64,000 nucleotides of DNA, from the NCBI GenBank assembly GCA_950295325.1, contig OX485807.1:18509666-18573665 (forward strand), read 5' to 3'. This DNA comes from Polytrichum commune (Eukaryota; Streptophyta; Polytrichopsida; Polytrichales; Polytrichaceae). Of this stretch, positions 23,468-34,689 are shown in pieces; position 1 is the first letter of the stretch; every line of letters starts with the position of its first letter. Under the pieces are notes generated by a model, which had not been told where the DNA came from, did not search any database, and saw only the letters and a program-made list of their open reading frames with translations. Made by a program: the position numbers and the translations under genes.

Positions 23468-23651
23468 ACGTAACCGGTTGGCCGCTTTGTTGAGCCGCGC
23501 AGGTGACCTAAACAGTGGGTCACCTGTCACCATAACCGATTTAGATGATCATAACCGGCTGGGATGTCGAGGTTATCGTCTGCAAACCTGTGTGCTCAGA
23601 GCCAATCGTGTAGTGCCACCTCGGCGAAACAAAGCGGCCAACCGGTTACGT
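23468..23651. mobile_element. 184-bp inverted-repeat element (MITE-like)
   Basis: It has perfect 24-base terminal inverted repeats beginning ACGTAACCGGTTGGCCGC (23468-23491 and 23628-23651). An inner hairpin CAGGTGACC/GGTCACCTG with a 9-base loop lies near 23502-23528. No coding capacity. I could not assign a target duplication because the left end abuts the 78-bp palindrome. Confidence 0.75.
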
Positions 23652-25317
23652 GAAGATCTGGGTTGACGTCCTCCCTCTATACAAGTAGGCCTTACTTCGG
23701 GAAGTTTTTGAAGCCTTAGTGGCTAATTGCCAGTAGTTGCTACGAAGGGTCGGATTTTTTTCAATTTACATCGGCAAGAGCCGGTCTTTTGTAAAATCAA
23801 TCCGCCAATTGCCTATATTTTCATATTTTCATTGGCCAATATCCGATTAAATGGAATTCATATCAGCACTAATTGTTTAAAAAACGTATGAAAAGTTATT
23901 AGAAATAATTTCTTAGTACAAAATCTTGAATAAGTGAAAACTTTAAATTTGAAGAGTTAATATTCTTGGCAGGAATTGAACCTAGCAATGCCTTCACCGC
24001 TTGAAGGCCAAGGGTCCCCCAATTCTTCATAGAAGCAATTGGATTTGGTCATGGAATCCAAGAAGAATCGGCTACATTTCCGGGACATTTTTTGGTCCAT
24101 CGGCTAATTGCCAGAGGATTGAAATTACAGTCGGATTGCCATCCGATGGTTGGAAATTTGGACCGACGGCTAAACACTTCAGGTATTGCTTTTTCTTTCT
24201 TTCTAGAGATTCTTCCCGTCCCCGCATTCAGGCTCCCCAATTGCGTAGTTGACAGTGTATGGAATCCTGGAAGCCATGCCATGGCAACTCACCACCACAG
24301 TATTGTCACCTTGCCAAGTCGCAGCTGCTTGAATAGGGCAGGTTGCCATCTAAATTGAATGCAACCCTCACAATTGGAAAATTGAATCCTGCATTGAAAA
24401 ATGCAAGAAACATTTCTCAGATAACATACCAAATGATAAAGGAACTTATTGACTCCTCCGCATCTCATTCGACAAGTATCTTAACCAGGCTTTCATACAT
24501 ACGGTGCTTTTAAAACTATACGATGTGTACATTTTTGATAGATAATGATAGCCTGTAGTGTTGAAAGATTGCACTTCTTGACACCCACTCAATTTTTGAA
24601 AAGCAACTGGTCAAAGTTTCAAATTTCAGTATCAAAAGAGAGAATGCACAATAAGTATAAATAGACAAATAGCTAAAATTGTGTGAGATAGGCAAGAAAG
24701 TCCATTCTTGGACATTCTTTGCTGTTAACTACTGGTTCCATAGCAAAATTTGGTGAAAATGACAGGTATATATGCCATTGAAGTCCTATCTCATAGTTTA
24801 AAAAGCATGGCGTGATTCTGGAGAAAACTTTAACTACGGGCAGTGCATGCATTTTGTACAATTCTTGATGGCTACTTGTTTAGCAAGAAAATCTTCCTTT
24901 CTACCGACAACGAATATAGGGTGTAAAGATGCACAATGTAATTGCAAGTGTGGAAACCTAACCTTGTCCTTAACAAGGAAATGCATGCAATTTTTCGCTG
25001 GCCGCAAATGCTGCCCGCATTCAAGACACAGCTTCAAAGCAGAATTGCCATTTCCAAGTTCTGAACTTTAATTCAAGTTCTAGGAATTACTTGCACAGCA
25101 CACAAACTGTACAATATCAAACATATATAAACAATGTACACATAGAAAATATAATTTCAAAATTATATACAACAGTATATTTGAAGGTTCAAGCTGAAGA
25201 AAGGGACTACCCTAAACGCACATGAACATGCATTTTGAACACCCGGCAAATATCAATACCACCACAACAACCACAGAAGAACAGAAGCATAGGAGAGGTG
25301 CTTTCCATAAGAAAGGT

Positions 25318-25333
25318 GGTGTTAATAAACACC
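25318..25333 (-). promoter_or_regulatory. Hairpin 28 nt downstream of the H2B copy 2 stop
   Basis: The same 6-bp stem and 4-nt loop as in copy 1, at the same distance from the stop. The surrounding flank is also conserved, so this is not independent evidence of selection. Confidence 0.4.
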
Positions 25334-25361
25334 AGATTTTTGTGTCGCGCCCAGAAAAAAC

Positions 25362-25878
25362 CTAAGCGCTTGTGAACTTCGTCACAGCCTTAGTTCCTTC
25401 CGATACAGCGTGCTTCGCCAACTCTCCGGGAAGAATCAAACGCACAGCAGTCTGAATCTCGCGACTAGTGATCGTCGGCTTCTTGTTGTACCGAGCAAGA
25501 CGAGCAGCCTCCTGCGCAAGCTTCTCGAAGATATCGTTGATGAAAGAGTTCATGATGCCCATCGCCTTCGATGAGATTCCAGTGTCAGGGTGCACCTGCA
25601 GACAAACAAACCAAACCGTCAGATACATTCAACCCACAAAAGTAGTATCTCAGCAGAACATACACCAAAAGATTCAAAGAAATTTCGGAAAAAATTATTA
25701 CCTGCTTCAACACCTTGTAGATGTAGATCTTGTAAGTCTCAGTGCTCTTCTTGTTCTTCTTCTTCTTGCCTCCCTCCTTGGATACGGGCTTCTTCTCCGC
25801 CTTCGCCTTGCCTACTGGCTTCTTCTCGGCCTTGGTCTTGGCGGCCTTCTGCTCGGCCTCTGCTGCCTTGGGAGCCAT
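25362..25878 (-). CDS. H2B: Histone H2B, copy 2 (two exons)
   Basis: Second gene of the pair, same strand, 7098 bp from copy 1. Exon 1 is 25702-25878, the intron 25596-25701 (106 nt) and exon 2 25362-25595. The 136-residue protein is the same as copy 1; the few exon differences are silent (for example CAC for CAT at the first His of exon 2). The introns differ at more positions than the exons, consistent with purifying selection or gene conversion. The upstream region holds a perfect plant histone octamer (26127-26134) and the downstream region the same small hairpin as copy 1. Both copies look functional. Confidence 0.97.
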
Positions 25879-26126
25879 TGCTGCAAACGAAACTGAAACT
25901 CTGCGAGCGTGCTACGAAGTGATTGAAATGGAAAACCTAGGAAACAAGAGTGAGCGATGAAAGGATGTAAGCGAAAGTGAGATGGGAATGCGAAGTGGGC
26001 GAGTGGCTCTTATGGTGTGGCGAGCGTGGGAAAGAGTCTCTTTTGAATCTGGTTGTGGAGGGAAATTTGTAAATTGGAAGTGACAGTGTATAGGTCGCAT
26101 CCAATGGGGAGGTCTCGCGCTCTAGG

Positions 26127-26134
26127 CGCGGATC
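26127..26134 (+). promoter_or_regulatory. Histone octamer CGCGGATC upstream of H2B copy 2
   Basis: An exact match to the octamer element known from plant histone promoters, about 250 bp upstream of the ATG. At the equivalent place in copy 1 (19029-19036) one base differs (CACGGATC). A CCAAT sequence is present about 25 bp nearer the gene in both copies. Confidence 0.6.
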
Positions 26135-26287
26135 GACGATCGGACGGGTTGCGACACGGCCTGGAGATTGAGATCCACGGCCCAAGTTCATGGTGATTTT
26201 GAACGGCTCTCATCCTCCTTCTGTGAGCCTTTCTCGCCTGTGTCCGAGCTTCATTCGCGCTCCCAGTGTTCCAAAATCCAAAACTAA

Positions 26288-26848
26288 TGCCCCTTTCCCA
26301 CCTGACTTTAGCTAAGACCCAAAGTATTTCCTAAAAACCGGGTAAAGCTCCCTCGGTTATAGCGGAGGCATCCGGCTATCCCAATGCACCTACAAGAACT
26401 TGCTCTAGAGATTTTCAAGTAGGTTTTAGTTAAGTAGCTTTCACAAATGTTCATTGTTTTATCTACCAAGCAATGAATGTTGGATAGTTTTTGTCCCATC
26501 CTAGTGATCGGGGAGATTTTTGCGCATAAATTGTTGAGATCCTAGTGTTTGCAAGTCCAACCAGTCACATGTTGACATCCTCCAGTTTTCCATTATTAAA
26601 TTGGGGTATATTATATAGATTCTTCTAAAATGATCGGTAATTTTCCTATAGTCTTGAACTTCAACCGGTTGTTTCTCAAACTCAACTAGTTCATCTGTAA
26701 CTAACTGTCAGTTCTCCAATACCTCCACTTTTAAGCCATGCCACATCATTTGCCAACTAGGCTCGGCACTAGATAATGTCGATGGTGTGAAGGCCAGGTT
26801 GTTAGAACCAACTTTTGGTCTTAGCTAAAGTAAGGTGGGAAGGGGGCA
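26288..26848. mobile_element. 561-bp TIR element with TAA duplication
   Basis: Inverted ends of about 38 bp, with a few mismatches, start TGCCCCTTTCCCACC on the left and TGCCCCCTTCCCACC read inward on the right. Both include ACTTTAGCTAAGACC. TAA flanks both sides (26285-26287 and 26849-26851), compatible with the 3-bp duplication of PIF/Harbinger elements. No transposase is present. A related degraded copy lies at about 57365-57722. Confidence 0.75.
26515..26720 (+). repeat. Dispersed repeat, copy 3 (inside the 561-bp TIR element)
   Basis: Matches 12505-12690 in direct orientation and 19120-19310 in inverse orientation. It forms the internal part of the TIR element, linking the three copies to one family. 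Confidence 0.65.
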
Positions 26849-26851
26849 TAA

Positions 26852-28364
26852 GTACAGTAAGTATTGTATTTAGGGTCACCAATTTTATTTGTCTTGCTCA
26901 ATACCTCAATGAACTCCGTAATATCAACCCCTTCTTCTCATACATCCTGAAACCCTAGGATGGGGAAGGTATATTCTCGGTTTGAATCCCACTCCTTGTC
27001 ATCATGATTCCCTCCCATGTATCATGGGTTTTGACATTACAATCAACCACCAAAGAATTCAAGCCACACGCTCACACACATCACGTTGTCATCATTGTCA
27101 CTTTTGTCACTTTTGCAATGTTGACTTTGTGTTATTTCATATTTGTCACATGTTACACTGATTCTTTTTTATCGTGCATCCATGTTAACACTACATATTT
27201 CCTTATTATCACATGCGCTTTGGTAACCACGAGCATGATATTACGGACTTTAGAGTGTAATTGTAAACCGCCCGTGTAGTGTCATCAACAGTAAATGCAA
27301 ACCTAACTTTATTCGGCATTCTTTGTAAACATTATTAGGCGTTGTGGATTTTAAAGTGATTTTCATCCAAAAATCAATTCATCTATGATGACATTTCATT
27401 ACATATATAAATGTTCATGCAAAATATATTGGCAAACTTTGTTTGCATGATTGCCACTACCATTGTGACCCATTGCATTGCAACTTGGATATATTAACTA
27501 CTATATTAAGATTAATACCAACATGTACACATCTTATATCATGGCGAAGTTATATTAATGAAAGATATTATTATACATTTAACACTTCTTTATACACCAC
27601 ATTTCAAGTACATCCCAAATGCTTCTCAAGACCCTCCTTCACACATGGCAATATCTTCATCCCACATTAGTTGTAACCTTTAATATGGCAACATCTACAT
27701 TGTCATAATCATCTATAATCATCATGGTCAGTTGTTGAGTTGGCACTTATATTTATCTTCAAATCACCCACAATCATAGTTGCTCATTAATATCATCCAC
27801 ATCCTCATTCTTTGGAGCCAAGATAGCTCATTCTATCATGTAATTGGGATTGAAGTAAAGATTTTCAAAGTATGGGAAGATGTATTGTATTAGTCCTCAT
27901 GGAGTTTGTTTTCTAACATGTAGTAATGCTCCTCTAGTTTATGTATCCAATTTTGTCATGTCCTTGAATTGGGAAAAAGCATTGGATGCAAATCATTTCC
28001 AATTGAAAGAAACTAGTCATAAAGGTTCGTGCCTTGTGTTTTTTCATTTTCCAATGGAAAGAACCCAATCAACAATGGTTTGTGTCTCTTCCAATTTTTG
28101 TGTCTTTTTAGCTTGCTTAGCTTGCCTCAACATCCCCATCAATATAATAGATTTGGATGAATTAAAGTAAGTTGGGATGACAATACTTGTACACTTATTC
28201 ATAGGAATTGTCTTCATAAAAGTTATCGTAATGACATAAATTATCATGTGTAGTATGAATTGGTAAGATTTGAAGACCAATAGCATCTCCACTTGCGCTT
28301 GTCGCTTGGCCATGTAACTCCAATGCCCAAGTGCAAAAACTCTTTGAATTATAATATGGGTATG
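26852..28364. other. AT-rich intergenic region, no gene seen
   Basis: Strongly AT-rich sequence with many short stop-interrupted frames. No domain, splice-site pattern or transposon end was recognised. Confidence 0.5.
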
Positions 28365-28425
28365 TTCAAGTAGGTTGGTATTTCAACATGATAATGATCC
28401 CAAGCACACAAGCAAGATCGTGTAA

Positions 28426-29554
28426 GGGCCGGTTTACACTATGGTGGAGAAGGCCTCCGGTCAGTCAAGAATGCTTGGCCAAGACATGGTTATATGAGGC
28501 AAATGGTGGATGTGCCGGAGAAGAATTAAAGGCAATAAAATATTTCTTAAGGAGTCTTGACCGGTTGAAGTCTAAACACCTAGAGGAGAAGTCCACCGGA
28601 GAAGTCCACCGGTGAAGAGAAGTTCACCTAATGGTGAAGATTTTTTGTGATAAAAAACCATAATTCTCTACATTCACATTGTATCAAAAGATTTCAACAA
28701 GAATTGTGTAATATAATGTTCAATTTTATTCAAAAGATAATGAAAATTGCCAAATTGCCAATTGTCAAGTTTGGCCCATGTAGGAAATAAATGTCTCCTT
28801 GGGTGTTTAAGAATGAAGAGGGGAAAACCCATACACATTGGACAAAGCACTACTCTTTGGTATTATTTAAGACATGTTCTCCTCTTAATCATCCTCATCA
28901 ATTTCTCTCTTCTTATCTTTGATCTTCAATCATGGATAATCGAAGAAGAGAGATTTTATGCTCTCTTATGATCTTTATGGTTTTGAAGTATTTTATTGTT
29001 TCAACTATGGCGATACAAAAAACCATCATGTATCACCATAATGCTTCAATCATGATGATGGCATAAGTTTTGTTTGGGAGCAAGGAGAGGGTGGTGTGGA
29101 AATTTGACCAGCCAAGTGGATATGTGTCACAATTTCTTCTTGGATCATATAATGCAAAAATGTTCAAAGATCGTGTACGGGTGAGTAAGCCTGCTTTTAT
29201 TTATTTATGTCGTTTGCTTGGACCCATGTTGAGCAAGAAAGATACAAAAATAAGACTTTGTATTCCAATAGGGGGTACGGTGAAATCTACGGTCCATATC
29301 TGTTTTTGAAAATTAAATTTTTATTGAGTTGGGCTTCTCCGGCCTCTTGAGGCCGGAGAAGCCCAACTCCAAAAAGTGCCGCCATGTAGGCGACCATGTC
29401 ATTTTATCATCCATGACAAAAGTTCACCACCATTGTTTTCTTCACCTAGTGTAAACACCCACCGGTGAAGAGTTGCATTTTCGACCAATCACAATTGAGA
29501 AGCGCCCTTTTTTTCATGACCGGTGGACTTCTCCACCGTAGTGTAAACCGGCCC
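28426..29554 (+). mobile_element. PIF/Harbinger deletion derivative nested in the Tc1 relic
   Basis: The 1129-bp element has inverted ends starting GGGCCGGTTTACACTA, with further complementarity through gtggagaag. Both flanks carry the 3-bp duplication TAA (28423-28425 and 29555-29557). It contains an N-terminal fragment of a Harbinger transposase. It sits inside the codons of an older Tc1-like transposase, so it is the younger of the two. Confidence 0.9.
29070..29309 (+). pseudogene. PIF/Harbinger transposase N-terminal fragment
   Basis: The open frame contains FKDRVRVSKPAFIYLCRLL followed by a segment with KKDTKIRLCIPIGGTVKST. This matches the start of the DDE_Tnp_4 family in plant Harbinger transposases (pattern F..R.R.S...F..LC..L.P.L...DT..R..I). 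The catalytic DDE domain is deleted. Non-functional. Confidence 0.75.
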
Positions 29555-30201
29555 TAAGAATGGTTGGCATCACAACCATTTCAACTCCTTCAATGCCGTG
29601 CACAATCTATGAAATTTTAATCCAATTGAACACTTTTGGACACTTCATAAATGACACTTGAACAAATTTATGACAACTCCAAGAGGTATCCAAGAATCGT
29701 GGGAGCATGTGTGTTTAGTGTATCCCAATTTCAATGAACATGATTGCATGACGCTTTATGAGAGCATGCCACGAAGAATTGACGTTGTGTTGAAGAGTAG
29801 GAGTTAATGGAAAGATTTTGTAGACAACTTGAACAAAACCGAGTATTTATATATAGTTTCTCATTAGGCTTTGCATCGTACTTTCTTACTATCAATGTAA
29901 TGTGAAATTTTGCATACATGTGCACAAGTTGGTGCAATATCATATCCAATTTTCAAATATGAAAAAGAGTATGTGTATTGTTTGATGTTGTCTGTTGAAG
30001 ACGAGTCTACTCAAAATGTACTCAGTTTTGTTCGTAAATGTAGAATTGTAGAAGAAAGAAGATTATTTCCATTTGGTAATGAGTCCAAAATTTACATGAA
30101 ACCCACAAATTATGAAGGAAATAGCTACGGTTTTTTTTTTTTTTGGATTTGCTAATCATCTCGTACTAATCACGTGTTAATATTCTAGGAGAAGTGGGCT
30201 A

Positions 30202-31783
30202 CAATGACGAACAAAATTGAGTACTTTGTTGAAGAAACCAACTTGACAAGCCATTGCAGAAAATGTAGATATTTTTTTGCAAAGCTAAAAAGTGAGTTAA
30301 AAAACAAATAGAGCTATGTATATATATGCAAAGTTATACATCATATTGAAAACTAAATAATCTTCTACAATTTAAAATTATCAACCATATACAAGTACTC
30401 AATATTGTTCAATCTACTTCTTTGAACTTTAATAACTTTTCCAAAGAGACTTTAGCAACCAATACAACAACAATCTTTTGCGGCATACTCTCATATAGCG
30501 CCATACAAACCTCTTCACTGAAATTAGAAGAAACAATGCACATGCGCTCCCACAATTCTTCAATTCCTCGTGGATGTAGAAAATTCAGTCAAACGTCGTT
30601 TGAGAAAAGCCCAAAAATGTTGCATGGGATTCAAATTTGGTGATTGAGCATGACATTGGAGAAGTTGGAATGGTTGCAATTTGAGCCATTCTCGCACCCT
30701 CTTACATGTGTGATTTGGATCATTATCCTGTTGAAACACAACATTGCTTGGAACCAAATTGTAATGCTTTATTGTAAACCACAAGAAATTCCCCAAAATA
30801 AAATTGTACACGTGCTGATCCATTATACCTTCAATTCTATGCCAAACCCCATGTCCAAAAGTTGTTATACAACCCCAAATCATGATATGTCCACCATCAT
30901 ATTTCACTGCTTGCTAGACATGTTGCGGTTGTACAAGTTCTTTATTTGCTATCCAACACCATGACCCACCATCGGAATTAAACATGTTTATCTTCGTCTC
31001 ATCACTGAAAATAATGTGTTTCTAATCATGAATGATCCAATTTGCATACTTGCGAGCAAACCTCACCCGTGCCTGAACATGTCTTTTTGTCAACAACGAC
31101 TTCGTTCTGTTGCACATGTGTAGCGAAACCTTCCCATCGCAAAGCACGTCTCACAGTTACATCAGACACATTTTTACTTGATTCATTTCGAATCTTTGTT
31201 GCCACCTTTGATGCAACTCCTAAACACCTTTCCGTAAGCAAGGTGACATATCTTTGCTTCTCTCTCGCAGTAAGGTGTCTTGGGTGCCCTCTTTTTTGCC
31301 TTTCAAGCTCCCCCGTGGTCTCCTTTCTAAGCCTAACTACCCAAGATTGACTAATCCCAATTGCATCCGCAACTTTTTGTGTTGAATTTGTCATTCCGAA
31401 GTTGCTCCAACGCTTGGAGCTTTTGCGACGCATATGAATGAGGCATACATAAGCAATTGCATGAATGCTCACTACTACACAATCTCCAAGTGCAGAGCGT
31501 CACAACGCACTAATGATCTAACGACCACAAATCAATATGCAAATGAAAATTGTAGTTCGGCTAGTGGCTCCAAACAAAATTGAGTATGTGAACCCTAGCC
31601 GCTTTGACATGGCTATTGTCAGAAACCTTATATTTTTTTTAAATTTCTTTTACATTCATGAAGAAGACTACTTTATACACATATTTTGCTTAGTTATTTC
31701 AATGATATCAAATTTCAATTCGCTAAACATTGCTTGCCGAAATTGAAGTTCTCAGTTAAGTACTCAATTTTGTTCGTCACTTG
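30202..31783 (-). mobile_element. Tc1-like (DD34E) transposon, nearly full length
   Basis: The 1582-bp element is flanked by TA on both sides (30200-30201 and 31784-31785). Terminal inverted repeats share TGACGAACAAAATTGAGTAC just inside each end. It encodes a single transposase on the minus strand. The size, TA target and catalytic spacing are those of Tc1. It ends about 275 bp upstream of the start codon of the sphingolipid reductase gene. Confidence 0.9.
30560..31472 (-). pseudogene. Tc1-like transposase (inactive)
   Basis: The N-terminal helix-turn-helix part (31472-31026) has TQKVADAIGISQSWVVRL, RGHPRHLTAREKQRY and VSDVTVRRALRWEGF. After a frame change at an A run near 31090 and two stops, the catalytic part continues: FSDETKI (first Asp), IMIWGCITTFGHGVW, QQDNDPNHT (second Asp), SPNLNPMQHFWAFLK. 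There are 34 residues between the second Asp and the third catalytic position, which is Gln instead of Glu. The DD34E spacing defines Tc1. The Glu loss, stops and frame change make this copy dead. The third residue survives in the relic at 28.4-30.0 kb. Confidence 0.88.
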
Positions 31784-32059
31784 TAATTGAAAAGAAAACT
31801 CCTTTTTATGTGTTTTGCCCTCACGATGGATGAAAGTGGAGATGGACGAGTGTGACATGGATGACTTCCAACGCCCTGCTTCCTTGCTAAAACTTCTCAT
31901 TCTTTCTTGAATGCCATCGCCGCTAGGATTCCTGTCACCGGAACGTAGAGTAAGCTTGAACTCGACATTTCCTGATTGCACGCAAGCATTGCAATCAGAG
32001 AGACTCGAGGACACAAATGCCGTTGCAGTGATTGTAATATCGCAGCATTTGAGGTAGCG

Positions 32060-32509
32060 ATGGCGTGGGTGGGATGGGGTGTGCCGGTGGTGGCGATTGG
32101 CGTTGTTGTTTTCTGTTTCCTACTTCTCTTGGTGTGGATCAGAGCTCCGAAGGCCACCAAGATTCCTATCAAAGGTCGTCACATGGTCATCACCGGCGGA
32201 TCCAGTGGAATTGGCTTGGAGCTCGCGAAGCTGGCAGCGGCCGAGGGAGCTCGGATATCGCTTGTTGCAAGAGACCCTGTGAAGCTTGCTGATGCGCAGA
32301 AAGCCGTGGCTGAGTACGTTGGACAACATATCAAGAGTGGAGGAACACCTGTCAAGGTAAATCGCTCAAAAGGACAATTAAATTTCTTTGAAACTAAAAT
32401 TATGCTACAGAGTTTCTGTTTGCGGTCGTTGTTGCAACTTTAGGGTTTCTGCTTACCACAAAACCTCTGAAGTGGCCAATTTGACTCTTCCGACTTTGTG
32501 CCGATGTTG

Positions 32510-32558
<49 letters not shown>

Positions 32559-34689
32559 GAGAGAGAGTTGGCACGAATGTTTAACGTTTTACGCTTGATC
32601 AAAGCCAAAAAATCAAATGTAATGTAAAATGTGAACACGGGGTGGGTTTGCGGAGCATGGCGAAATCACAACCCCTACTGCTTCATGATGTCGGAGGTGG
32701 TATGTTCCGGGAATCGTCGAGTCCCTACATAATACGGATACGGATGTTGTTATAAGAAGGAAAGATTACTACAACGTTGCCACCGGCATGAATTATGGCA
32801 TTGCTTCACCTTCGAGTTGGTCTAAGTTTATATGTACTCCCGAAATGGGCATCACAAGAATTAGAAAGCATAAGCAAGCCGGCCCACACCTATCTCCCCA
32901 AGGTTAGCCGAAAATATCAGGTTCACACCACACCCGGACACCCGCACTATGATGATTGGGTGGACCATAGACCATAGGTGGTGGGGTGCACGGAAATCAA
33001 GCGCTAGAAATGTCACCCATCCGAATACTATTCTGGCCTTGGGCAGCTTAACCTCGGAGTTCTCATGAGATCTGGGTTAAAGGCCTTGGGTTTAAGCTGG
33101 TCATAAATTATTTATATGTTCTAGGTGCACCGGCTCTAGGACATTTTTTGGAAGTGCTTAATTTAGCGTCTTGTGTCTGGCAGGTCAATGTGTACAGTGC
33201 CGACGTGAAGAGTTTTGCAAGCATAAATAAGGCCATTGAGGCTGCGGTCAGTGAATCAGGCATTGTTGAGCTTTTGGTGCTGAGTCATGGAGTTTCAGTC
33301 CCCGGCACGTTTGAGGAGAGAAGCTTGGAGGAGATGGATCACATGATAGATACCAATCTGAGAGGCAATATGCATGCCATCAAAGCTGCGATACCTCATA
33401 TCAAGTCCAGTAAAGGAGCGCCAGCTTCCATAGCCATATTTTCTTCTCAAGCTGGCCAGGTATGGACGCCTTTGTCTCTATCTGATTTCTTTGTAGATAG
33501 ATTACATGTTTTTTCCAACTTTTACAAGATCATGTGGAGTGAAGGATATGATGTTCACCAGCTTGTGGAGGTGCAGCAGGTGTAGAAACATGCACCTACG
33601 TCAGTGGTTGATGACCTTTTTTGTGCACGAGTCTCCTCCATCTGTATTTAGTGACCAAATAGGTCTGGTATGAGGATATGATGCATTTTACTGTGCATTT
33701 TTGCAATCCAATTGATATGTTAGTTTTAGTTCTTTCTACAACTTCTGTGGGTTTTTTTCAGATATGCCAGCTTGGGAAGAGATCTTTCCACTTCTTGTTG
33801 GCTGCAGATTTATTACAGATGTTAGGTGGTAGTCTGGAATGTGAGGGGTTTGAGCAGATTTTAACTAATTTCTCAAAGATCAAGTCGTCAAAACGTGACT
33901 ATTGAACATGAAATAGTTTTACTTACTGCATCCTTAGCTAGCTTGTGCAGGTACTTGTACATTTAAGATGGTCTTGCTCACCCTGGTTTCTTCTGTTTTT
34001 ATTATCTAACCACATCTGTCTCTTCTGAGTACATATTGTGAACCAAATTTAGACTAAACCGGGGGATCCTGCATCTTAATCGGCTGCAGACAGGAGTATA
34101 TGGATATGCAATATATGCAGCTTCCAAGTTTGCACTTCGTGGACTGGCCGAATCTTTACAGCAGGAGCTCATTGATCGCAACATACGCGTTTCCATCATA
34201 TTCCCCCCAGACACGGACACTCCGGGTTATGCTGAAGGTGCTGTTGACACCATGTTCTGTTGTGGGCATGACTAAGTTGTTATTCTAATTGCTTTTTTCC
34301 AAATGAGCCTGGATTTTTGATCATGTAGTGAAGTTCTCAGACTAGGAATTCATAAGTCCAACTGGTTTTGTTGTGTGGTGGGGACAGAACTCAAGTTTAT
34401 GCCCGAGTTGACAAAGAAATTATCGGAATCGTCAAAGGCAATGGATGCAGTCTCAGTAGCTCACAAGGCTCTGGCAGGTGTGAAGGCTGGTCACTTCAAT
34501 ATCAGCTGCAACTTTGATGGGTTTATGCTGAACATTGTGAACGCGGGGATGTCACCCCAACCCTCTTTTCTTGTGGCTCTGGCAGAGATCTTGGCCATGG
34601 GCCCAATGCGCATTGTCGCATTTTTTGTGCTGAGGGGTTGGTATGATACTATTCACTCATCTCAAAAGCATTTGCAAACAAAAAAGTGA
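32060..34689 (+). CDS. TSC10: 3-ketodihydrosphingosine reductase (four exons)
   Basis: NADPH-dependent ER enzyme that reduces 3-ketosphinganine to sphinganine, the second step of sphingolipid synthesis. Exons: 32060-32356, 33184-33459, 34090-34237, 34388-34689; all introns GT-AG; total 340 residues. A hydrophobic N-terminal helix (about residues 9-27) precedes the Rossmann fold. Short-chain dehydrogenase landmarks are the cofactor loop TGGSSGIG (about 45-52), VLSHGVS, the DTNLRG helix, the catalytic Ser in SSQAGQ, and Tyr-x3-Lys in YAASK. PPDTDTPG after the active site is typical of the KDSR family. A second hydrophobic stretch lies near the C-terminus (FVLRGWY). The start is the only ATG giving the anchor helix. 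Intron 1 (827 nt) holds an AC/AT/AG microsatellite. The gene appears intact. Confidence 0.93.
32513..32567. repeat. Compound (AC)n(AT)n(AG)n microsatellite in KDSR intron 1
   Basis: Consecutive runs of AC, AT and AG dinucleotides inside the first intron; length polymorphism is expected. Confidence 0.95.

Larger units (their letters stand above)
21429..25239. other. Intergenic region, no confident gene
   Basis: Mostly unique AT-rich DNA. At 22390-22490 a GC-richer patch can be read as FIDKLGRNCIGELVSPTHEV, which may be an exon relic. At 23144-23377 a minus-strand frame of 77 residues is open with no known match. The palindromic region at 23.4-23.65 kb is listed separately. Nothing else stands out. 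Confidence 0.4.
25240..26213. repeat. Duplicated H2B segment, copy 2
   Basis: Partner of 18140-19115, in the same orientation. The breakpoint at the upstream side falls right after a shared gaacggctc. Confidence 0.85.
28365..30040 (+). pseudogene. Tc1-like transposase relic, 3' part, interrupted
   Basis: Before the Harbinger insertion the plus strand reads FQHDNDPKHTSKIV, the second catalytic Asp region of Tc1 transposases. After the insertion it resumes with EWLASQPFQLLQCRAQS and, after a frame change, NPIEHFWTLHK with the catalytic Glu. An end resembling the TIR of the neighbouring Tc1-like element (tactcagttttgttcg) closes it at 30040, followed by TA. Several stops are present. The 5' part and left end were not found. 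Confidence 0.8.
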
